From NCBI GenBank assembly GCA_032690845.1, contig CM064417.1:26299833-26363832 (forward strand): a stretch of 64,000 nt of DNA. The letters run 5' to 3'. The stretch comes from Eleusine coracana subsp. coracana (lineage: Eukaryota > Streptophyta > Magnoliopsida > Poales > Poaceae). Under the pieces are notes generated by a model that saw nothing but the letters and a program-made list of their open reading frames with translations, searched no databases and was not told the origin of the DNA. Below are positions 12,293 through 22,699 of the stretch, one piece after another (within the stretch, counting starts at the first letter, position 1; each line of letters begins with the position of its first letter). The translations under genes and the position numbers were made by a program.

Positions 12293-13637
12293 CTAATCCG
12301 AGTATTGAAGTGCTTGTTCCACCTTAAGAGGTTTCATAGAGGAAACAAACGAGTAATGATGACAAAAAGTAGCCATTCTAGATAGAGTAGTTAACCCTCT
12401 TTGAATATCACCAAGAATATTGTCAACAGGGTGATCCTTTTGAATGCTTTGTCGGACTCGTGGGTGTGTGGGCCTAGATGCATCTTCTTCTTCTTGATGG
12501 TTGATATCTTGAGTGTCTCCTTCATTTTTATCTTGAACTTGATCTTGGTCATCACCTTGAACACGATCGTCACCATGATCTTGGCCACTTCCTTGATCTT
12601 GTTCATTTTGTGGAGGAGACTCATCTCGATTTGATGAAGATGATTCATCTCGAGTTGAATTTGAGTCTTGTGGTCTTATTTCACCAATAGCCAAATTCCT
12701 TATTGCATCACAAGGAGCCTCATCACCTACGTCACTTGGATTAACTTGCTCTACTTGATAGCCATTAGGTTCATCAAATTGCATATCCCGAGTTATTTCA
12801 ACAACTCCGGTGTCTTTGTTGAAGACACGATATGCATAAACATTAGTTCCATAACCAAGGAGAAAACCTTCATGAGTCTTGGGAGCAAATTTAGAAGATT
12901 TGGGTTTTTTGTTAAGAATAAAACACTTGCTCCCTAAGACCCGAAAATATGAAACATTGGGAAGGTTACCGGTGAGAAGCTCATATGGTGCTTTCTTCAA
13001 AATCTTGTGAAGATATAGTCTATTTGTTGCATGGCATGCGGTGTTGATGGCTTCAGCCCAAAAAGTGTCGGACGTCTTGTATTCATCAAGCATCCATTTC
13101 TATGAGTGTGCGGTTCTTCCTTTCGGCTACTCCCTTTTGTTGTGGAGTGTATGGTACGAAGAATTCATGCTCGATGCCTTTTTCATCAAGATATTCTTCA
13201 ACTTGAGTGTTCTTGAATTCCGTCCCATTATCACTCCTTATCTTCTTGATCTTTACTTTATACTCATTTTGTGCTCTCCTAAAAAATTTCTTTAGGACAC
13301 CTTGTGTTTCACTTTTGTCCTTCAAAAAGAATACCCAAGTGAAACGAGAATAATCATCAACAATTACAAGTCCATATTTATTACCGCCAATGCTTATGTA
13401 GGTGACCGGTCCGAATAGATCCATGTGTAACATCTCCAATGGTCTTGTCGTTGTCATCATGGTCTTGGAGGGATGTGATGCTCCAACTTGCATTCCGGCT
13501 TGACATGCGCTACATATTTTGTCCTTCTCAAAAGCAACATCCTTTAGTCCGACAATGTGACCACCTTTTAGAAGTTTGGAAAGATTCCTGGCGATGCCAT
13601 AGTCAACCCAAGGTAGTTTTAGGAACCAAACAAGCAT
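12293..13637 (-). pseudogene. copia-1 integrase, broken
   Basis: Two overlapping reading frames. 13637-13086 holds the end of the zinc-binding region (ICSACQAG), the core with MDLFGPV, IVDDYSRFTWVFFLK, RSDNGTEFKN and ERKNRTLIEM. This includes the D-D-E residues (MDLFG, SDNG, E of ERKN). 13093-12293 continues with FWAEAINTACHATNRLYL and the GFLLGY block, then a Gln/Asp/Glu-rich linker (DQGSGQDHGDD region) to the RT. Integrase joins element DNA to the chromosome. The two frames meet by a frameshift near 13090. The segment 12117-12292 between this and RT is coding-like but carries stops. Confidence 0.88.
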
Positions 13638-13736
13638 TTAGGTTAGATTCCTCTTTGTTGGTAAAATGAACAAGATAGATCTTGTCCTGTAAATACCCTT
13701 TGAAAGCTATTGAGGAATCCTTCTTCCTAAAAATGG

Positions 13737-14030
13737 TCACGCCATGATCGTCAAAGAGACAACTATAGCCCATCTCACAAAGTTGTGATAGGACATCAAG
13801 TTGTATCCTAGACCATTCACAAAATAAGCACTACCAATTGAAAGGTCATGGGTGACGTCAATCCGTCTACGACTGATTACCTTTCCTTTGTTGTAATTTC
13901 CAAATGATATGCCTCCACTTGGTAGATTGTCATGATCAAGTGTGGAGAACATTAGTCTCTCTCCGGTCATATGATTTGAGCACCCGCTATCAAGCACCCA
14001 TATTGCGCCACTGGAGGAGTATTCCTACAA
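13737..14030 (-). pseudogene. copia-1 aspartic protease
   Basis: Frame 13997-13737 begins within IWVLDSGCSNHMTGE. The DSG triad is the catalytic aspartate motif of retroviral-type proteases, and SGCSNHMTG is typical of copia. The residues before the Met are also in frame, so the ATG is not the true start of the domain. A stop and lost frame separate it from the integrase (13638-13736 reads as the GAG_pre-integrase area in another frame). Confidence 0.85.
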
Positions 14031-14076
14031 AGGAAATTAAGCATGTGTTTTAGGCACCCAAGTTGAATTGGGTCCC

Positions 14077-15760
14077 TTAAACACTAGATAGAAGTTCTTT
14101 GGGAACCCACACACAAGGCTTCCACCTTGCATCATGTGACCCAACAAACTTAGCAACCACTCTACCATAAGCATTACGGGTTAGCACATAAGAATCATCG
14201 AAATCATCAAAGGATATGGTAGAGTTCTTGCTGCTCCTGTTGACTTGAGAAGCATTCTTGGGCTTGATGGTCTTTTCTTGTGCCACTTGCTTTCCCTTGT
14301 TCTCGCGCAGAAAGTTGGTTTTCTTGTTGTGCCTTCTCTTGGGTTCATTCTTGTTGTACCCTAATCCTCTCCTATCATGAGAGGCTCTTGGTTCACCAAC
14401 CATCTTTCTTGTGGTTTCTACTTGAGCCTTCTTCTCAAGTTCCTTGACTTGGTTGGTTAGCTTTTCAATGGTTGCATCATGCTTGGCAATCATCTCAAGA
14501 TCAATGTCGTGGCACCTTCCACAACCTTTGCTTGTTGAAGCTTGGGAGGACTTCAACTTATTCAACAATGAGTGGGACCAATGGCATTTTAACCATTTCA
14601 TGCATAGAGGGGACCAAATCCTCCTCTTCATCACTACAATATGAGGGATTGAAATCGGAACAAGGAGGTACCTTGGTTTCCTTGGCCATGAAGCACTAAG
14701 GAGCAACATCCTCATCATTGGTAAGGTTGTTCAAGAGTGACTTCTTGGCAGGTGGAAGACCAATGGCAATGTTGGCAATGCCACCCTCATCATCTTCTTC
14801 TTCATCATCGGAGATGTACTCTTGGCCAATGTGAGCTTGCCCCTTGTTGTATGGCTTCTTGTTGGTTTTTTTCTTGTTATTGTACTTCTCTCTCTTTTTG
14901 CCCTTGCCATTTAGCCTTGGACAATCGGCAATCATGTGTACTTGCTCATGACATTCATAACATCTTCTATTTGTTCTTCTAGCTTTTGCCTTGTCAAAGC
15001 TTTTCTTGGTGAAGCCATTCTTGGTCATATATTTGCCAAATTTCTTGAAAAATAAGGTAAACTTTTCATTGTCCTCTTCATCATCATCATCATCATTTGT
15101 CTTGAGAGCTATGTCCTTCTTGCTTGTGCTCTCATCACCAATGAGCACATTTACTCTCTTGCCCTCATCATCACAACTCTTGTGGGCATTGATTCTTCCT
15201 ATCACTTCATCGGTTGTGAAGCTCTCAAACCTATCCTTCTCCTCAATGATGGTACAAAGAGTAGGATTTCACATCCTAAGAGCCATAAGAAGCTTCTAGT
15301 TGACTTCTTCTATGAGAAGCTCTTCTCTCGTTGACAATATCCATGAGCCTATCATGAGTTTGTTGAGGCTCTTCTCTGTTGTCATGACAAAGAAGTTAAA
15401 TTGGTTTTTGAGAACTTGGAGTCTTGACTTTTTCACAACATCAACTCCTTCATGAGCACATACAAGCTTCATCCATATTCTTCGGACATTCTCAATTCCG
15501 GCTACTCATGAATATTCCTTAGGATTTAAGGAAGAGAGAATGGCCGACACCGCTTGAGCATTGCGATGTATGTTGAGTTGATCAACGGTTATGGGATTTT
15601 CCTCATTCTCCAAAGTATACCCTTTCTCCACAATTTCCCAAATTGGTGGACCAATTGACATGAGGTACATCTTCATGGGTGCTTGCACCAACTAAACTCC
15701 TTGCCCTCGAAGTAGAGCAATCTTCTACTTCCACTATCATGTATATTTGCTACATTGGCA
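14077..15760 (-). pseudogene. copia-1 gag polyprotein, broken
   Basis: Three fragments. 15691-15506 is the N-terminal copia gag (PPIWEIVEKGY, LSSLNPKEYS). 15205-14696 is an acidic and Lys-rich part with a zinc knuckle CYECHEQVHMIADC (CX2CX4HX4C) for RNA binding. 14718-14077 is a long tail with a coiled-coil-like stretch (EKLTNQVKELEKK) and the conserved DFDDSYVLTRNAYGRV..KFVG block that precedes protease in grass copia elements. 15206-15505 still reads as gag but has many stops. Gag forms the virus-like particle. Confidence 0.8.
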
Positions 15761-15887
15761 TAGTTGAAAGGCATGGCTGTGTGCAAATCACTTCCCTTAC
15801 TTACCGAAGCAAGATCTTAAGGCCTGTTGCCTTCCCCCAGCTTCGTCATCTTTAATCTTCAAGCTTTTAAGCCTTGTAGAAGACACC

Positions 15888-15902
15888 TGCTTTGATAGCA
15901 AT
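15888..15902 (-). other. copia-1 primer-binding site (degenerate)
   Basis: On the minus strand ATTGCTATCAAAGCA follows directly on an LTR ending in CTTTCA. The usual initiator-tRNA-Met site is TGGTATCAGAGC, and this one differs at two positions. It sets the inner edge of the 5' LTR at 15903. Confidence 0.7.
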
Positions 15903-17358
15903 TGAAAGTTGCCTAGAGGGGTGGGGGGTGAATAGGCAATCTAAAAATTAAACCTGAAAAAGCACTAAACTTGATCAAATCGGATAACGACGGAACTTCC
16001 ATCACCACAGAACTTCTGTCACTTGATAGAACTTTACCAACCTTACTCTAAATCTTATTGAATTAGCGGATAACTGAGAGATAGAGATACAATATTGTTT
16101 AGTAGTGAAGTTGTAGCAGTGCAAGCCTAGAGTTCTTCGATGGATAGCTAGCAATGCGACAACACGTAACACATACACAATAATATGAAAGAAAAGCACA
16201 AGCATAATAAGAAATACGGGAGTGTAAAGAGAGACACAAGGATTTATCCTAAGGTTCTACAACCATACTAAGTAGTTCCTACGTCCTCGTTGAGGAGCTA
16301 CACAAAGTGGCCATGTCTCTCTCAACCTATTTCCCCGCCAAGCAATCACAAAGATCGTGCTTGGAATTCTTTCTCCACTTTATTCTTTTCTTCTAGAGAT
16401 GAATCACACCTTCACAAACGTCCCCGTCTCACCACAACAAGTTGGGTGCTCAAGGGCGACGCCTAGCCATCTAGGAGATCAAGTCTCCAAGAGTAACAAG
16501 CAAATAAATTCTTGTTGGGGAGGGAAAGATGTGCTCAAAATTTTGAGTGGATGGATTCAATCTTTTTGAGGTTGGAACTCTCTCACTTTTAGTTGGAATG
16601 TCAAGAACAAGTCTAGGAGTGAGAGGGGAGAGCATTATCTGATGTTTGAGTGAAATGGCAAAGAGTCCAACCCTTCCTATGGGGAAGGGGTAGGCTTTAT
16701 ATAGAGCTCTCTTAAAACTAGCCATTGGAGGGATTCTAGAGACTGATGGAACTTCCATGGTTCCCTACGGAACTTCCATCATTTCAAAAATAGTCGTTGC
16801 GAGGGCCTAGGATTCAAGGTAGATGCTACGATGGAACTTCCGTCACAGGGTGACGGAACTTCCGTCACTCTCGAGTTGGTATGGTTTGAAGGCATAGAAA
16901 TTCTATGGGAGCCACGGAAATACCAGTGATGGAAATTCCGTCTCGGAATGACAGTACATCCGTCACGCTCGGGTTGGCTAGAAGCGGGATATTGCAACTG
17001 ACGGAACTTCCGTCAAGGGAATTACGAAACTTCCGTCACTCTCTGGTTAGCTCATAAAAGGGTGGTTCTTTTTGGCTTTTGATGGCTAATCTTTCCTCAA
17101 AGATTTTTGGTTGGCTTGAGCACATAAATTTTGCTTCTTAGCAAGATTGGTTTACCCCCCTTGATAGTTAGGCATACCTATGACTCAATTAAAGAAATAA
17201 AGACTACACTTTGAAGCACTTGAGTCCATTTTCCTTTTCTTCTTTTTGGGAGTAATAAACCACCTTGCAAATGTGGGATTGAATAATAATTTGATTATCT
17301 GCACATTTACTTCATGAACATTGTTAACCCAAATTTAATCTTTCATCATCCTACACCA
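15903..17358 (-). repeat. copia-1 5' LTR
   Basis: Inner edge fixed by the primer site, outer edge placed at CTACACCA (minus-strand start TGGTGTAG) because outer-element coding resumes just beyond. Contains at least six copies of a palindrome with 8-bp arms and a 1-nt centre. Perfect ones are at 16851-16867 and 16999-17015 (TGACGGAA-C-TTCCGTCA), with others degenerate between 16743 and 17035. A G-rich stretch lies near the 3' end (about 15917-15930), as in copia-2 and copia-3. No ORF. Confidence 0.7.
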
Positions 17359-18525
17359 AAACCCACTAGGGTATCCTAGATGCATCTTCAGATTCACGTG
17401 ATCATAAAGCCCGCGAGCCATCTCGGTGAAGCTCGCCTCGGACGGACCCGACTCCTCGACCTTCTGCCCTAGGGTGATGCACTGCAGCTCCGACGCATTC
17501 AAAAGATCTTCGAGCTCGATGACGGTTCACCCGCCGGAAGACGCACTGCAGACATCGCGACGAGTCAGAGGCGACGCGCTGGGGGGAGTAGATGGATTTG
17601 CTTGCTCAAGCTGTTTCTCAAGCTGACGAATGCGATCTAGATACCTTTTCTTCCAGTCAGTCCAGTGTGCAGTGCGCTCCTCGAGCTCCTGGATCCGTTT
17701 CTTTAGTTGCTCCCACTCCTGGGCACTCTCCTCTAGCATCTCCTGCCGCACCCGGATTGCAGCCGTGAACGCCAAGCCTTGAGCGGTCTCCAACTCGAAA
17801 GCAACACGAGTCTCTTGGGCTTCCGCTGCCGCTTGCTTCGTCGCGACCTCCGACTCTCGGATGGCAAGCTGCTCCTCACGAATGGTCAGCTGACGAACGG
17901 AGTACGAGTCTTCGGCTTCATGGAACTGGCCCCGGAGGTTGGCAAGCCTGGCATCCACCAGAAATCCCAGGATGACGGCGGTGAACTCCCTTTCTACCAC
18001 AGCGGCATGCTGCCCATCCACCTCCGCCTCGCGCGCCACCATAGCCGCCTCTCGCCCACGAGAGGCCCGCTCCATCTGTGCCATGAGCTGCTCGCACTCG
18101 GCCAGACTCTTCTCCATCTCCTTCAGCTGCCGCTGGCGGACACCCAGGGCACTCTCCACCTTGCAAAGACCAGTCTCCTGATCCTCTTCGCGTTTCAGCA
18201 GTACATCCTGCTGCTCTTGGATGCCCTTGTTCTGTAGCTGTAGGAAATTTTCCGCGGTCTTCAGGTGTGCCCCCCGTGCAGCCAGCTCCTGCTCCAAGCG
18301 GCATGACGTCGCCTCACGCTCCGCCGCCGCATCAGCTAGCCGATCCGCCTCTTCTAGCTGCGCCACGGCCGCATCACGCAAACCGCTGGCGGCTTCAGTC
18401 CGCTGGCGAGTGCATTCCATCTCGTACGAGTGTTGACAGCGGGCAAGCTTCAAAGCCACATCCAACTTCACCCACTCGGCAGCAACGACTGCCTCCCATT
18501 TCTCCAAATCGTAGATAGCCGCCAT
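17359..18525 (-). pseudogene. Outer element gag, coiled-coil C-terminal part
   Basis: Frame 18525-17527 encodes 332 residues, very rich in Ala, Glu, Gln and Arg, with long heptad-like stretches (AAIYDLEKWEAVVAAEW, RIQELEERTAHW, YLDRIRQLEKQLEQ). Past the stop at 17527 the next bases still read as a protein (LEDLLNASELQCITLGQKV..ASFTEMARGLYDHV) up to the copia-1 LTR edge at 17358, so the real ORF was longer. Coiled-coil tails of this kind follow the Transposase_28-like domain in grass gag-like proteins, and the N-terminal half at 44673-45618 carries that domain. Function beyond oligomerisation is not known to me. A host-gene origin is less likely given that context. Confidence 0.65.
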
Positions 18526-18565
18526 CCTGGATGATGCCAGCTCGGGCAGCAGCCTCCGCGCCTCG

Positions 18566-19173
18566 TTAATGGACAGGGGGCGCCTCGTTAATCAGCGTGG
18601 ACAGGGGGTGGGGCAGCCGGCTGCGGCTGAAATCTTCAACGGGCACTCGCCAAGCGGGCATGTTCCCACTCGGTTGTACCCGCTCCGGCTCTGACCGCAC
18701 ACACGGCGGTGTGCCATCATCACCAAAGGCGACGTCCACGTTGATAGGGTCATCGGCGAGGGAGCCAGGAGCAAAACCCAAGCCACCGTTGGTAGGACGA
18801 TCGTGGACATTGCCAAGGCCCGGGGTTAGGGACGAGGAGGTGGTGCGCGTTTCAGCCGAAGACTCTGGAATGCAAGGAAAGGACAGGGGCTGAGAGGCCT
18901 CGGCGTGGGGCAAAACAGGCTGAGACGCAATGGGGACTTAGACGGCTCTAGCCGAGGCAAATGGGACCGACCCGCGACGGGGAAGTGGCCGATGCACGAC
19001 GAGGCGAAGCAGCAGGGACCCGTAAGCGGGACTTGGATTCCAACGGCGAAGGCAACGCCGCCCACACTCACGGCTAGACTGACGATGGAGACTCGAGCCC
19101 ATCCTCCGGTTGGATGGCTGGGTCAGGCGATGGAACAACCGCAGACTCTAATGCAACCTCTACTCGTGCCCCC
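18566..19173 (-). pseudogene. Outer element gag, middle exon sequence
   Basis: GC-rich, Pro/Ser-rich coding-like sequence between the predicted intron acceptor (exon begins at 19173, minus strand) and the coiled-coil part. Frame 18913-18566 reads as a low-complexity linker (SSLTPGLGNVHDRPTNGG, DVAFGDDG). Stops in each frame show decay. No enzyme motif seen. Confidence 0.45.
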
Positions 19174-19257
19174 CTACAACAAAAGCAAGCAAATCAGTCG
19201 ATACTCGATGCCGAGGCAAAAGATCAAAAGAAACCATAATGAGCGGCAAAGACTCAC
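19174..19257 (-). other. Predicted 84-bp intron in the outer element gag
   Basis: On the minus strand, the coding frame ending VKKWKCLRK meets CAA|GTGAGT at 19258/19257 and a T-rich tract ending TTGTTGTAG|G at 19174/19173. Both borders fit plant splice consensus and the intervening 84 bp has stops. Not proven. Confidence 0.45.
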
Positions 19258-19667
19258 TTGCGAAGACACTTCCACTTCTTCACGGGCAAGTCAGGCACCC
19301 GGATGCCGGTAGCTTCGCCCTTGTCAGCAATGGACCTCGGTGGAGGAGGGCCCTGAGTAATGGCCGTTAGGCGGTCAGACGATTTAGATCCAGTGGGAGG
19401 AGTTGGACTGAGCCATCTCTTTCGACTCGACTCCCAAATTGGAGCAGGCGCTCGACGAGCAGCTGCAGCAGGAGCCGGACCATCACCACCCGAGTTGGAT
19501 GAAGGAGGCGAGGGTAGTCGGGCTCCTTTGCCCTTACCAGCAGGCGGATCTTCCCTGCCACTCGGATGGGAGATGCGAGGTCCCATAGGGGGACCCTTAC
19601 TCGGGGCCTCACGATCAGGCTTTGGACCCCGAGCATCCATCTTGAGCAGAGAATTGATGATGGTGAC
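19258..19667 (-). pseudogene. Outer element gag, segment left of the copia-2 insertion
   Basis: Reads IINSLLKMDARGPKPD, then a Pro/Gly/Ser-rich linker to VKKWKCLRK. The first residues continue exactly in frame from the right flank of copia-2 (EGARPLQIVT, 44673 side) once the duplicated GTGAC is counted once, so both pieces were one ORF before copia-2 arrived. The in-frame sequence above 19667 belongs to the copia-2 LTR. Confidence 0.75.
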
Positions 19668-20088
19668 TGAAGGACCGAAAAGGCGACCAGAGGGGTGTGT
19701 GTGTGTGTGAATGGGAGCCAATTAAAATTCTTCACAAGAACTTAGCCTATATCCCAATTACTACCCAAACCAACCTCTAACCAAATCATCAAGATTACAC
19801 ACACCAACTTGTGATGTGCTAACTCTAGGAATGATTCAAAACAATAGGAGGCATAGCGAAAGCTCAAGAGGATCAAAAAGGGAAACAAAGAAGATCCGAG
19901 AAATTGCAATTCTGGAGCTTGACGGAAGTTCTGAAGTAAGTCTGTCACTCATGGAACTTCCGTGGTCCATGACGGAAGTTCTGTCCCGATGATGGAAGTT
20001 CTGTCCTAGTGATGGAAGTTCTGTGCTGGTACAATCTGGAGCTCTGTTTTGACAATTAATGCAAAATGAGGTCATCTTAGGTTTCTTA
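19668..20088 (-). repeat. copia-2 3' LTR, internally deleted (421 bp)
   Basis: Matches the 5' LTR from 26710 for about 390 bp, including the GACGGAAGTTCTG motifs and the phrase GGAGCTCTGTTTTGACAA, then jumps to the last about 30 bp of the LTR (TGCAAA..GGTTTCTTA). The 5' LTR is about 1.79 kb when rejoined, so about 1.37 kb is missing here. A (GT)n run at 19695-19709 replaces the G-tract of the other LTR. Confidence 0.8.
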
Positions 20089-20130
20089 GCATTATTTGTG
20101 CATGACCCACTATTCTCTCCCCCTTTGGCA
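20089..20130 (-). other. copia-2 polypurine tract region
   Basis: The plus strand shows CTCTCCCCCTTTGGCA at 20115-20130, i.e. a minus-strand purine run (AAAGGGGGAGAG) upstream of the 3' LTR. Such tracts prime second-strand synthesis. About 26 bp of other sequence separate it from the LTR edge, an unusual gap. Confidence 0.55.
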
Positions 20131-21181
20131 ATGAACTCATCAAAGAAGCTAAAGAACAAGCATGCAATGTAGAAAATGCAAACCTAAGGAGCTTCAACAA
20201 TTATGCCAAAAAGCATTTAACCTTGCTAATCATAAACATAGCTATGAAGTGTAAAAGAAATAGCTCACAATCATACACAGACCAAAAATAGATAGCAAGG
20301 CATAAGCACCAAGAGCTATACAAGCTAAGAAAAAATATTGACTACCTTAGATAGAATCAAATTTGCTCATCATGAGAAAAGCTGCCACCATATGTATAAG
20401 TACTCCCATCCAAGGCAAAACAAGCATCAAGTGAATTAAAAGACACTAGCCAGTCTCAATGTCAACCAGGGCAACAAGAATTCACATAAAATAAGCTCTA
20501 CAAATGCTCATATATGCAACAAAGACCCAAAAGGAAGAGAGAAAGGCATTATTATTAGTTGATCCTCATGCAACTCCTAATCCATGCGGAGGGTCGCACG
20601 ACTGGGTACGACAAACACCCCGAGGCTTTGAAGCACAACTTTGGATTTAGCATTTTTATGTAACTTCTAATCCATGTGGAGGGTCGCACGACTAGGTACG
20701 ATAAACACCTCGAGGCTTCGAAGCACAATTTTTTATTTGATCAACTTGCAAAGAAAAAGCAGAAGTTTGGGCATGCCTTTGCGGCAAAAGGAACAAACGT
20801 TCCCACACCGTTCCATCATGAGCTAAACATTTGCAAAGCCACATTTTGCAAACACAAGGTACCAAGGCAAAGACATCCTCTAGACTAGCCCTGATGCAAG
20901 TTTTGACAGGGATAAAAGCAATTATTCACACAGTGAGCAAGTTTTGGCAGGATTAAGGTTCACAAAGCCAATTTCACCTTTAAGATTAGCAAGTTACTTA
21001 AAAAGAGTCTATAACATGCCATCTAGAAAATCAAAGTATGAGAGATTACTTATCACATCCACACAACTTAGCTCAAGCGCAATCATAGCAATGAGAAATG
21101 CAAGAAAGCATAAAAGACGAGGCTCATCTACCAATGCATATATTACATATGAGATGCAATACAAAAAGATAAGATACATAT
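20131..21181 (-). other. copia-2 non-coding spacer between pol and 3' LTR
   Basis: No conserved protein in any frame. Grass copia elements of this kind often carry a long spacer or a degraded extra ORF here. It holds a tandem direct repeat (see 20568-20735). Confidence 0.5.
20568..20735 (-). repeat. 91-bp-period tandem repeat in the copia-2 spacer
   Basis: Copies at about 20568-20644 and 20659-20735 share CTAATCCATG-GGAGGGTCGCACGACT-GGTACGA, AACACC-CGAGGCTT and GAAGCACAA. The differences are mostly C/T or G/A changes. Confidence 0.85.
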
Positions 21182-22619
21182 TTACAAAAACACCAACTCC
21201 AAGAGCAAAGAGCAACGCCCCCTCAAACAATGCCATAGGGATGGCAAACACCAAGCTCCCCCCAAAGAAAGGCAAATCTCGATATCTAGGGGCTTGGTGA
21301 GAATATCAGCCAATTGGTTTTTGGTGTCGATGTATTTGAGTTCAACATCTCCCTTCACAACATTGTCTCTCAAGAAGTGGAATCTCACATTTATGTGTTT
21401 GATCTTACCATGTTGGTCTGGTTTTTGGCTAGGTAAATAGCACTGGAGTTATCACACTAAAGATTAACTCAAAGTCTCTCATGGTGGAAACCATCCAAAG
21501 GATTTGAGAACAAACTCAAGGGTGTATTTAAGATACCTAAAGATGCGCTTGACAACTTTACGATGAGTCACCCTTGGGGAAGCTTGAAAGCAAGCACAAA
21601 GACACACAACAAAGTGTATGTCGATTCTTGTCGCCGTTAGGTACAGGAGGGAGCTGATCATGCTCCTATACTCCCTTTGGTCCACAGCTTCACAGTCTTC
21701 ATCTGGGTCATGTGTCGTTGTAGTGGACATTGGTGTTGACAACGGCTTCACATTGACCATGTTGAACTTCTTCAGGAGATCCTTTGTATACTTGGCTTGA
21801 TGTATGAAGGTGCCTTGCTTGCATTGCTTGATTTGAAGTCCAAGAAAGAAGGTGAGCTCGCCCATCATCGACATATGAAATTCACTTTCCATAGCTTCCT
21901 AAAACCTGGACACAAGAACATGAGAGGAGCCACCAAAGATGATATCATCCACGTATATCTAAACCATTAGAAAGTCATTGCCATGCTTCAGAGTGAACAA
22001 GGTTTTGTCAACACACCCCATAACATACCCATGCTCTAGCATGAAGGTCTTAAGCCTAACATACCAAGCCCTGGGTGCTTCCTTTAGCGCATACAGAGCC
22101 TTCTGAAGCTTGTACACTCGGTTTGGGTATTTGTGGTGCTCAAAGCCAGGTGGTTGTTCACATAAACCTCTTCCTCTATGCAGCCATTTAGGAAAGCACT
22201 CTTGACATCTATTTGATAAAGCTTAATGCCCTTAGAGGCAGCAAAGGCAAGCAGGATTCTAATGGCTTCTATGCGTGCAACAGGAGCAAAGGTTTCCCCA
22301 TAGTCTAAGCCCTCCACTTGGCTAAAACCCTGAGCAACAAGCCTAGCCTTGTTTATCACAACCTCACCATCTTCCCCATGCTTGTTTTTGAACACCCACT
22401 TGATTCCTATGACATTGACACCAACAGGAGGCTCTACTAGGGTCCACACTTTGCTTCTCTCAAAGTTTTCCAACTCCTCATGCATGACATTAACCCAATG
22501 TTCATCAGATAGTGCGTGTCCAACATCCCAAGGTTCAAAGGTGGCAACAAATAGAGAATTGGTAAAGCAGGTGAGATGTGCAGACCTTGACCTTGTTGTC
22601 CACTCACAGAGATTACCAA
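21182..22619 (-). pseudogene. copia-2 reverse transcriptase and RNase H, broken
   Basis: 22485-22084 gives the RT start (WTLVEPP, IGIKWVFKNKHGEDG, ARLVAQGFSQVEGLDYGETFAPVARIEAIR). The frame is lost near 22130, then IYVDDIIFGGS (about 21930-21960) marks the active site behind a stop. 21892-21479 continues (MSMMGELTFFLGLQIKQ, YRSMISSLLYLTATR). About 80 codons of central RNase H are missing between LEFVL and the final part, which reads KGDVELKYIDTKNQLADILTKPLD (21388-21182). Confidence 0.88.
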
Positions 22620-22699
22620 TTATCTATTGAGGAGGATGCTGACATTGGATGCGAAGAGGGGCCTCTATCTCAGAGCGTACCTCCCCCTCAACCACAGCT

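Larger units (their letters stand above)
10395..17358 (-). mobile_element. copia-1: decayed Ty1/copia retrotransposon
   Basis: Minus-strand element in copia order: 5' LTR (15903-17358), primer-binding site, gag, protease, integrase, reverse transcriptase, RNase H, 3' LTR remnant. Every protein domain is present in recognisable form but interrupted by stops or frameshifts. It sits inside the 3' part of the outer gag element, since coding sequence of that element resumes to the right at 17359. Its left end is a mosaic (9506-10794), and no target-site duplication was found. Confidence 0.85.

Noticed and set aside
17779..18237. Open plus-strand frames opposite the coiled-coil gag
   Set aside because: Shadow frames caused by high GC and biased codons; the minus-strand frame is longer and continuous with the gag.
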